Shown: one piece after another, positions 8,362-14,411 of the stretch
Layout of the letters: every line of letters starts with the position of its first letter
Numbering within the stretch: position 1 is the first letter of the stretch
Assembly (NCBI GenBank): GCA_964635845.1
Contig: CAZWNO010000057.1
Span: 1 to 24,686, forward strand
Origin: SZUA-365 sp964635845
GTDB taxonomy: Bacteria > Bacteroidota > Ignavibacteria > SZUA-365
Length of the DNA: 24,686 nt
Direction: 5' to 3'
The notes under the pieces: model-generated
Databases searched by the model: none
Seen by the model: the letters and a program-made list of their open reading frames with translations, nothing else
What the model was told of the DNA's origin: nothing
Made by a program: the position numbers and the translations under genes

Positions 8362-9270
8362 ATGTCAGTCATCTCAAAACTCATCGTATGGTCACTCCCG
8401 ATCATCCCCAAGCCTGTTGTAGGATACTTCTCGCGTCCGTACATCGCCGGCGAGACTCTCGCCGACGGCATCCGTGTCGTGAAGGAACTCAACAGCAAAG
8501 GGATCATGGCGACCATGGACGTTCTCGGAGAGAGCGTCAATTCACGCGAGGAAACAGTGGCAATGCGCAGGGAATGCGAAAGCGTTCTGCATGCCATCAA
8601 CGAACACGGGCTCGACGCCAACCTGTCCATCAAGCCGACGCAGATGGGTCTCGCCATCGACCCGGCATTCTTCGAGGAAAACGCGCGCGTGCTGCTCGAC
8701 ATCGCGCGGAGCTATGGCAATTTCATTCGCCTGGACATGGAGGATCATCCCTATACGGATGCCACCATCGCGATGTACAAGAAACTGCGCCGGGACTACG
8801 GCAATCACGTCGGAATCGTTCTGCAGGCGTATCTCCGCCGCACGGAGGCTGACCTTCGCGATCTGATGGCGGACGGCGAGACGAATATCCGTCTCTGCAA
8901 GGGCATCTACGTCGAACCCGAGGCCATCGCGTTCAAGCAGCGCGATGAAGTGCGGGAGAACTACAAGCGGCTCAACGAAATGGGGCTCGGCGGCGGAGCG
9001 TACGTCGGTATTGCGACACACGACGACCCGCTCATCGAACACGGCATCGCGACCGTGAAAAAACTCGGACTGGCGCGGGAGCAGTACGAATTCCAGATGC
9101 TGCTAGGCGTGCGCCACAACCGGCGCGACCAGCTCGTCGCCGCGGGACACCGGCTGCGCGTCTATGTGCCCTTCGGTGAACGGTGGTATGCGTATTCCAC
9201 CCGGCGGCTCAAGGAGAATCCTTCGGTGGCCATGCATATCGTCAAAGCCATCTTCGGACTGGGTAAATGA
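8362..9270 (+). CDS. Proline dehydrogenase (monofunctional, FAD-dependent)
   Basis: A 302-residue protein resembling the short Thermus-type PRODH, which oxidises L-proline to delta-1-pyrroline-5-carboxylate using FAD and passes electrons to the respiratory chain. Family signatures are YIAGETL (about residue 27), MDVLGESV, NLSIKPTQMGL (about residue 90), FIRLDMEDHPYTD (about 123), HVGIVLQAYLRRTEADL (about 151), IRLCKGIYVEP, and the C-terminal substrate motif ERWYAYSTRRLKENP, whose double arginine binds the proline carboxylate. The ATG at 8362 gives the family's usual length; an in-frame ATG at 8278 would add 28 atypical residues and precede the promoter. No Shine-Dalgarno sequence is evident. 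The partner P5C dehydrogenase is not in the window. Confidence 0.92.
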   Translation: MSVISKLIVWSLPIIPKPVVGYFSRPYIAGETLADGIRVVKELNSKGIMATMDVLGESVNSREETVAMRRECESVLHAINEHGLDANLSIKPTQMGLAIDPAFFEENARVLLDIARSYGNFIRLDMEDHPYTDATIAMYKKLRRDYGNHVGIVLQAYLRRTEADLRDLMADGETNIRLCKGIYVEPEAIAFKQRDEVRENYKRLNEMGLGGGAYVGIATHDDPLIEHGIATVKKLGLAREQYEFQMLLGVRHNRRDQLVAAGHRLRVYVPFGERWYAYSTRRLKENPSVAMHIVKAIFGLGK

Positions 9271-9274
9271 CGCA

Positions 9275-10180
9275 TTGATAATTCCAACGCGGAACATCAT
9301 TCGGCCGGTGCTGCTCGTCCTGCTGCTGCAGGCGGCATGCAACCGGCCGTCGATTGAACGGCAGGAAGAGACACGGACGGTGGTCGACGACCTCGGCCGG
9401 AGCGTCGGCATCGATTCAGCCGCCCGCCGCATCGTCAGTCTCGCGCCGAGCCTGACCGAAATGCTGTTCGCGCTCGATGCGGATACGCAGGTCGTCGGTG
9501 TGACTTCCTTCTGTGATTATCCCCCGGCGGCCGCGCGCAAGGCCGTCGTGGGGGATCTCGTCACCCCCGATATCGAGCGCATTCTCGCGTTGAATCCCGA
9601 CCTGGTGCTCATTTCCGTCGAAGGGAATTCGCAGCACACCTTCACCATGCTCGAACAGCTCGGCGTGCGGACCTTCGTCTCGAATCCGCGCGACATCCAG
9701 GGCGTGTACAAATCGATGCGCGACATCGGGATGCTGCTCGGGGCGGCGGACCGGGCGAAGGGTGTCGTCGATTCGCTGCGCCGTCTCGAACGGCGGCTCC
9801 GGGATGCTCGTCCCGCGCGAAGTGCGAGCGTGCTGATACTTCTGTCCTTGCAGCCGCTGATGTCCGTCGGAAGCGGCACCTTCGTCGATGAAGTGATCGC
9901 ACTCGCCGGAGGCAGGAACGCGGCGGCGGGGCTGGCGGGGAACTATCCCACCCTCAACAGGGAGATACTGCTGCGGATGAATCCGGACATCGTGCTGTAT
10001 CCCGATGACATGGGGATCGACGAAGAGCAGCTGCGATCGGGCTTCCCGGAGTGGCGCGAACTCGGCGCCATGCAACGCGGTGCGTTCTGGCGCATCGACG
10101 CCGACCTCTATCTGCGTCCCGGACCGCGCGTGTTCCAGGCGGCAGCGGAACTTCAGAGACTGCTCGCGATGCGGAAGTAA
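9275..10180 (+). CDS. Periplasmic-binding lipoprotein, BtuF/FhuD-like (cluster A-2 ABC transporter SBP)
   Basis: A 301-residue protein of the Peripla_BP_2 family, which binds cobalamin, haem or ferric siderophores for an ABC importer. Family signatures are RIVSLAPSLTEMLFALD (about residues 47-63), VGVTSFCDYPP, and DLVLISVEGN. The TTG at 9275 is proposed because it gives a clean lipoprotein signal with lipobox LQAAC (Cys near residue 22); every upstream in-frame ATG lies within the proline dehydrogenase gene and adds a hydrophilic extension. The only four bases between the two genes suggest cotranscription. No permease or ATPase gene is adjacent, so the substrate is open; the short helix-linked form resembles BtuF most. 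Confidence 0.82.
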   Translation: MIIPTRNIIRPVLLVLLLQAACNRPSIERQEETRTVVDDLGRSVGIDSAARRIVSLAPSLTEMLFALDADTQVVGVTSFCDYPPAAARKAVVGDLVTPDIERILALNPDLVLISVEGNSQHTFTMLEQLGVRTFVSNPRDIQGVYKSMRDIGMLLGAADRAKGVVDSLRRLERRLRDARPARSASVLILLSLQPLMSVGSGTFVDEVIALAGGRNAAAGLAGNYPTLNREILLRMNPDIVLYPDDMGIDEEQLRSGFPEWRELGAMQRGAFWRIDADLYLRPGPRVFQAAAELQRLLAMRK

Positions 10181-10202
10181 AACGGGGAAGGCTCGCGCAC
10201 CG

Positions 10203-10850
10203 TCACGCGGGCGGCTGTCCTTTCTCTTTCGCGAGTTTCCCGAGCGCCATGGATTTCGCGACATCGCGGGGCGCACTCTCGGACATCTTGTAGGTATCGA
10301 CCGTCACGATGAAGCGGTCGCCGACGAGAACCGTCAATTTCCCATGCGCGTTCGAATTCTCGTACTCCTCGTACGCCGGGTAACCGCCGACCTCCGTGGT
10401 GCGCTGGAATCCCTCCGTGCTCTCGCGGTTGATCTTCATTTTCAGCCACATGCGGATCGGCGCGTACATTATTCCGATGTATGCGTAATCGAAAACCTCC
10501 ACCTTCGCGGATATCCCTTCGGTACCGTTGTAATCGGCGCTTGCCTGGGAATAGGTCCACTCGGCCATGGTCGCGGTCTCTCCGCGCGCATTCTCCTGCT
10601 GCATGCCGCCGATCTGCTGCGGCAGGTAGCCGAGCAGTGTCTTGAACGGCACCGGCGGCTCCGGCTTGCGATCGTCGGTCATGCTCTTGCCTGCTTCCTC
10701 CGCCGCGGTCGCCATGTTCTCGGCGGCTTCGGTGAGCTTCTGCAGATCGCTCTTCTCTTCCGCCGCGCCGTCGCCCTTGCCTCCGCAGCCGGTGATGAGA
10801 AGCACGCCGAGCGCGCAGGGCACGAGATAGTGAGAAAAGAAATGCCTCAT
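10203..10850 (-). CDS. Hypothetical lipoprotein
   Basis: A 215-residue protein I do not recognise. The ATG at 10850 is selected over an upstream in-frame start at 10994 because it begins a lipoprotein signal (MRHFFSHYLVPCALGVLLITGC, Cys at residue 22) and is preceded by GGAGA at a good distance. After the lipobox comes a Gly/Glu-rich linker and a short predicted helix rich in Ala, Glu and Lys (about residues 30-60). The remaining part alternates hydrophobic and polar residues, with segments GETATMAEWTYSQASADY and VEVFDYAYIGIMYAPIRMW, and looks like a beta-rich globular domain facing the periplasm. It is convergent with the BtuF-like gene, with only 22 bases between the stops. Confidence 0.75.
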   Translation of the reverse strand: MRHFFSHYLVPCALGVLLITGCGGKGDGAAEEKSDLQKLTEAAENMATAAEEAGKSMTDDRKPEPPVPFKTLLGYLPQQIGGMQQENARGETATMAEWTYSQASADYNGTEGISAKVEVFDYAYIGIMYAPIRMWLKMKINRESTEGFQRTTEVGGYPAYEEYENSNAHGKLTVLVGDRFIVTVDTYKMSESAPRDVAKSMALGKLAKEKGQPPA

Positions 10851-10896
10851 GCGATTCTCCTTATCAGATGAAAATGTGTGTCGAATGGAATACAGG

Positions 10897-10925
10897 AAGT
10901 TATCCGGAAAATGGGTGGAACGCAA
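10897..10925 (-). promoter_or_regulatory. Weak candidate promoter for the hypothetical lipoprotein
   Basis: On the minus strand TTGCGT (10925-10920) is separated by 17 bases from TAACTT (10902-10897), about 50 bases ahead of the lipoprotein start. Three of six bases match in each hexamer, so this is a low-confidence site. It sits beside a purine-rich repeat. Confidence 0.25.
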
Positions 10926-11070
10926 GGGATGGAAGGGACGGAAGGGGCGGTTGTAGGGGCGAACCTCCGTGATCGATCTGACGACGTCGCGCATCCCTCA
11001 CCTGTCGTCGGAACCACTGCGCGCTCGGATTCATCGTCGGTCCGGCCAGCGGAAGGGATGGAAGGGGCGG
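10924..11070. repeat. Purine-rich direct repeat in the lipoprotein-PBP1A spacer
   Basis: The 14-mer AAGGGATGGAAGGG occurs at 10924-10937 and again at 11053-11066; the second is followed by GCGG, and GGAAGGGGCGG also appears at about 10940. The sequence between is unremarkable apart from GTAGGGGCGAACCTCCGTG near 10952-10970, which resembles half of a hairpin-type intergenic repeat. No supported coding sequence was seen in this 242-base spacer. Confidence 0.6.
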
Positions 11071-11092
11071 GGCCCATGCGGCACCGCTCCGC

Positions 11093-13297
11093 TCAGTACT
11101 CGATGGTGCGCTCCTTCGGCTCCGCGCTCCCGCCGCCGCTGGGCGATGTATGGCTGGTGCAGTAGCCGGGAAAGTACTTCCGGTTGACATATTCGACGAT
11201 GGTGCGGGGACAGAACGGGCTTGCGAGATTCTGTGACTCGATGCAGAGTTTCTCCTGCGTGACGCCTTCGGGAACGATGAAGTCCTTTATCGGGAGTCCG
11301 ATACGTTTGTCCGCGTACACGTATTTCATGAAGCGCCCCCAGATGGGCGAAGCCGCGACGCTCCCCTGCCCGTAGGAGCCGGTGAAGGTGATGCGGCGGT
11401 CGTCGAATCCGGTCCAGACACCGGCGACGAGATTCGGGGTGAAGCCGACGAACCATGCGTCCGCATAGTCCTGGGTCGTTCCGGTCTTTCCGCCCGCCGG
11501 CCCCGCGAACCACCGACGCGTTCCGGAGCCGGTTCCCCCGGCGATGACGGAGCGCAGCATGCTGGTCATGATGAACGCGGTTTCCTTGCTCAGCACTTCG
11601 CGAATTTCACTCGTCGAGTTTTCGATCACTCGTCCGTCGCGGTCCTCGATTCGGGTGATCCCGAACGGCTGCGCATAGATGCCCTCGTTGGCGAAGGCGC
11701 CGTAGGCGGAGATCAGCTGCAGCGGCACGACTTCAGAGGTTCCGATTGCCAGGGACGGGTAGGGTCGCAGCGAGGTTTCGATGCCCATGCGGTGCGCATA
11801 GCGCACGACCTCCTCGGCGGGAGCGATCTCGAGGATCGTGCGGATAGCGACGAGGTTCACCGAATTCTGCAGCCCGCGGCGCAGGCTGTAGACACCGCCG
11901 GTTTCTCCTCCGAAATTCCGCGGACGCCAGACCGAACCCGAACCGTCGGGGATCGCGAGCGGTGCGTTGGAGATCTGGTAGGCCGGCGAGTAGCCGTTGT
12001 CGATCGCGACCGTGTAGATGAACGGCTTGAATGTGGACCCGGGCTGCCTTGCGATCTGCGTGACATGGTTGAGCCCGTAGCGGAAATTCATCGCCGCATT
12101 GCCGACCATTGCCTTGATCTCGCCCGTCTGCGGATTGACCGCGACGAAGCCCACCTGGATCCGCTGAAGCGCGGCCTTGACCGAATCGACGAAGCGCTTG
12201 TTCGTCCGGAAACGGATGCTGACCGCATCCCTTGCCGCGGCGCTTCGCGCGGCCTTGTATTCGGGCGTGGAGCGCACGGCGATGCGCAGCGCGGTTCCGA
12301 GGATCGCGCGCCGTGACGGAGTGTCCCAGGTCCAGCGGCTGTCGAACTGCTGCTGGAACGTCTGCAGGTGTTCGATCACCGCGCGGTTGGCGTGTTCCTG
12401 CATGCGGCTGTCGATGGTCGTGTAGACCGTGAGTCCATCGCGATACAGATTGAAACCGTACTTTTCCGCCCGCTCGCGAAGCTGCTGGCGGACATACTCG
12501 ACGAAGTGCGGCGCGATGCCCGCCGTCTGTTCCCGGGAGCGCGTGACGATCGAATCCGTTCGCAGCAGCGCGTAATCGGCCTCGGTCAGGAATCCCTCAT
12601 CGATCATATTGAGAAGCACGGTGTTGCGCCGGTACGTCGCGCCCAGGTAATTGCGCCGGGGATCGTAATGCGTCGGATTGGCCAGGGCGCCGACGAGGAA
12701 CGCGCATTCGCTGACGGTCAGGTCTGTCGGCTTCTTGCCGAAATAGACCGCGGCCGCGGACTGCAGTCCGTAGGCGCCGCGCCCGAACGGGGCGACGTTG
12801 AGATACATGATCAGGATCTCATCCTTCGTATAGCGCCTTTCGATCTGCACCGCGGTGAGCATCTCACGCGCCTTGCGCATGAGAGTCACCTCGCGCGTAA
12901 GGTAGAGCAGTCGTGCGAGCTGCTGGGTGATCGTGCTGGCGCCGGGACCACGTATCGTGAAGCTGAAGACGCGCTGGAGAATGACGCGCACGACGCCGCG
13001 CAGATCGACGCCCCAGTGATCGTAGAATCTCCGGTCCTCGGTCGCGAGCAGCGCTTCGATGAACGGCCGCGGCACGCTGTCGAGGTCTGTGAGGCGTGAA
13101 CGGTTTTCCTCGAAGAAGCGGTCGATGACGATGCCGTCGGCCGAATACACGCGGGTGGCGAAGGGAGGCCGCGGATTTTCCAACTCTTCGAGTGAGGGCA
13201 GTCCCTCCGTCAGATTGGAGATGAACCACCAGCCGCCGCCGACAATGATGATGACCGGAAGTGCGACAGACCAGAATTGACGTGGGGTGAGATTCAT
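11093..13297 (-). CDS. mrcA: Bifunctional penicillin-binding protein 1A (transglycosylase/transpeptidase)
   Basis: A 734-residue class A PBP that polymerises lipid II into glycan strands and cross-links the peptides. One N-terminal membrane anchor is at residues 11-28. The GT51 domain shows the catalytic glutamate E87 in LATEDRRFYDHWGVD, then GASTITQQLAR and KAREMLTAVQIERRYTKDEI. The transpeptidase domain has SXXK at S421-K424 (PGSTFKPF), SXN at S479-N481 and KTGT at K604-T607, so both active sites look complete. The C-terminus is a short Ser/Gly-rich tail after two cysteine-containing segments. The start overlaps the upstream lpxH-like stop as ATGA, so the two are probably cotranslated. Confidence 0.95.
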   Translation of the reverse strand: MNLTPRQFWSVALPVIIIVGGGWWFISNLTEGLPSLEELENPRPPFATRVYSADGIVIDRFFEENRSRLTDLDSVPRPFIEALLATEDRRFYDHWGVDLRGVVRVILQRVFSFTIRGPGASTITQQLARLLYLTREVTLMRKAREMLTAVQIERRYTKDEILIMYLNVAPFGRGAYGLQSAAAVYFGKKPTDLTVSECAFLVGALANPTHYDPRRNYLGATYRRNTVLLNMIDEGFLTEADYALLRTDSIVTRSREQTAGIAPHFVEYVRQQLRERAEKYGFNLYRDGLTVYTTIDSRMQEHANRAVIEHLQTFQQQFDSRWTWDTPSRRAILGTALRIAVRSTPEYKAARSAAARDAVSIRFRTNKRFVDSVKAALQRIQVGFVAVNPQTGEIKAMVGNAAMNFRYGLNHVTQIARQPGSTFKPFIYTVAIDNGYSPAYQISNAPLAIPDGSGSVWRPRNFGGETGGVYSLRRGLQNSVNLVAIRTILEIAPAEEVVRYAHRMGIETSLRPYPSLAIGTSEVVPLQLISAYGAFANEGIYAQPFGITRIEDRDGRVIENSTSEIREVLSKETAFIMTSMLRSVIAGGTGSGTRRWFAGPAGGKTGTTQDYADAWFVGFTPNLVAGVWTGFDDRRITFTGSYGQGSVAASPIWGRFMKYVYADKRIGLPIKDFIVPEGVTQEKLCIESQNLASPFCPRTIVEYVNRKYFPGYCTSHTSPSGGGSAEPKERTIEY

Positions 13298-14061
13298 GCG
13301 GCGTACAGCTCCTGGAATCCTTGACGCATGGTATACAGAGCGATGTCGCCGTCACGACAAACGGCGTAGGAAAAATGCGTGAGCCAGTCCCCGAGGTTGA
13401 CATATACGCCTGAGCCGATGACTTCACGGCGCGGAATGTGTCTATGTCCCATGATGACGATGTCGGTCCCCGATGCGATGCGGCGTTCCGCTTCGATGCG
13501 CATCCCGTCGGTTTGCCCGTAGTCGCGCCCGCTCGTATAGTCCCGGCTGCCGTGGGAGAAGCGGCGGGCGATCGCGTATCCGAGGTCGGGGTGCAGCGCA
13601 CGGAACAGCCGCTGCGACAGCGGCGAACGCAGAACGCGCTTGAGGAGGCGGTAGCCGCCGTCACGTGCAGCGAGTCCATCGCCGTGGAAGAGGTAGAAAC
13701 GGCGCCCCTGGGCGGTGAACTCCAGATCATCGCGCAGTATCGTGATATCGAGATCGCGTGAAAAAAAATCGCCAATAGCGAAATCATGATTGCCCGCCAG
13801 ATACGCGACCTGGCAGTCCGCCCGTCGCAGATCCTCGAGCACCTGATACAGTCGATGATATCCGCGCGGCACGACCGACCGGTATTCGTACCAGAAGTCG
13901 AAAAGGTCCCCCACGATGTACAGGTCCGCGCGTTCGTGCAGGACGGCTTCGAGCAGGGCGAGCAACAGCGAGAGCTTGTGCCGCTCCTCCCCGGGATCGC
14001 CGACGCCGAGGTGCACATCGGAGATGAAGTACAGGGACGGTATGACGGCGGATGCGGGCAT
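13294..14061 (-). CDS. lpxH: UDP-2,3-diacylglucosamine diphosphatase-like metallophosphoesterase
   Basis: A 255-residue calcineurin-like phosphoesterase. It has the LpxH-type metal ligands: D15 and H17 in SDVHLG, D52 in GDLFDFW, N91-H92 in GNHD, and later histidines in FHGDG and GHRHIP. LpxH removes UMP from UDP-2,3-diacylglucosamine in lipid A synthesis at the inner membrane, and the DFWYEYR segment is typical of the LpxH branch in Bacteroidota. The ATG at 14061 is preferred; a TTG nine bases upstream (14070) is also in frame and neither has a strong ribosome-binding site. The stop overlaps the PBP1A start, linking outer-membrane and wall synthesis in one transcript. Confidence 0.85.
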   Translation of the reverse strand: MPASAVIPSLYFISDVHLGVGDPGEERHKLSLLLALLEAVLHERADLYIVGDLFDFWYEYRSVVPRGYHRLYQVLEDLRRADCQVAYLAGNHDFAIGDFFSRDLDITILRDDLEFTAQGRRFYLFHGDGLAARDGGYRLLKRVLRSPLSQRLFRALHPDLGYAIARRFSHGSRDYTSGRDYGQTDGMRIEAERRIASGTDIVIMGHRHIPRREVIGSGVYVNLGDWLTHFSYAVCRDGDIALYTMRQGFQELYAA

Positions 14062-14154
14062 ATCGTTCAAAGATGCCTATCGCGGGATGCAATTGCAAGC
14101 CGGAGCGGCAGGCAGCCGGGGTGCCGGATATCTAAACCTTTTTCCCACATTCTA

Positions 14155-14183
14155 TTGACATTGTGGCGGCTGAGTGCTATTCT
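14155..14183 (+). promoter_or_regulatory. Candidate upstream promoter of the T9SS protein gene
   Basis: A perfect TTGACA at 14155-14160 is followed after 17 bases by TATTCT at 14178-14183. If used it would give a leader of about 220 bases ahead of the coding sequence, including the hairpin at 14210-14234. Confidence 0.5.
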
Positions 14184-14299
14184 TCCACCGGTTCATTTCA
14201 GCTGACAAGGAGATTTCGGGAAGGCACCCATCTCTATCGCATCCCAAATAAATCTCAAACGAACGATTGGCGCGGCATGGTGCCGAGGCCCGTGGTTGC

Positions 14300-14328
14300 T
14301 TGACTTTACGCAAGGTAATTGGTAGTTT
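14300..14328 (+). promoter_or_regulatory. Candidate proximal promoter of the T9SS protein gene
   Basis: TTGACT at 14300-14305 is separated by exactly 17 bases from TAGTTT at 14323-14328, about 85 bases ahead of the start codon. The same hexamer and spacing occur ahead of the TPP riboswitch and groES. Confidence 0.55.
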
Positions 14329-14411
14329 GCGTATCAATCGAGAGAATCTCATTTCTATAAGCTTTGCATCAACATCACTATTCATCATTCATAACCCCAA
14401 CGGAGGAATCA

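Larger units (their letters stand above)
14062..14411. other. Divergent intergenic region with tandem promoter-like sites and a leader
   Basis: This 350-base spacer separates lpxH (minus) from the large secreted protein gene (plus). No coding sequence is supported. It holds two plus-strand promoter-like sites (14155-14183 and 14300-14328) and a possible leader hairpin at 14210-14234, where GAGAT and GGG pair with CCC and ATCTC around the loop AAGGCA, with three bases bulged on the 5' side. AAGGAG at 14207-14212 resembles a ribosome-binding site but has no start codon after it. No promoter for the minus-strand genes could be singled out. Confidence 0.5.

Noticed and set aside
10878..11165. Plus-strand reading frame of 95 codons in the repeat-rich spacer
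   Set aside because: Low-complexity Gly/Glu/Met composition from purine-rich repeats, no ribosome-binding site, and overlap with the PBP1A end.
14207..14240. Short leader peptide after AAGGAG
   Set aside because: No ATG, GTG or TTG lies at a usable distance downstream.
14315..14330. Bacteroides-type -7 box ahead of the T9SS gene
   Set aside because: TAGTTTG has one base between TA and TTTG instead of two; the TTGACT-N17-TAGTTT reading fits better.
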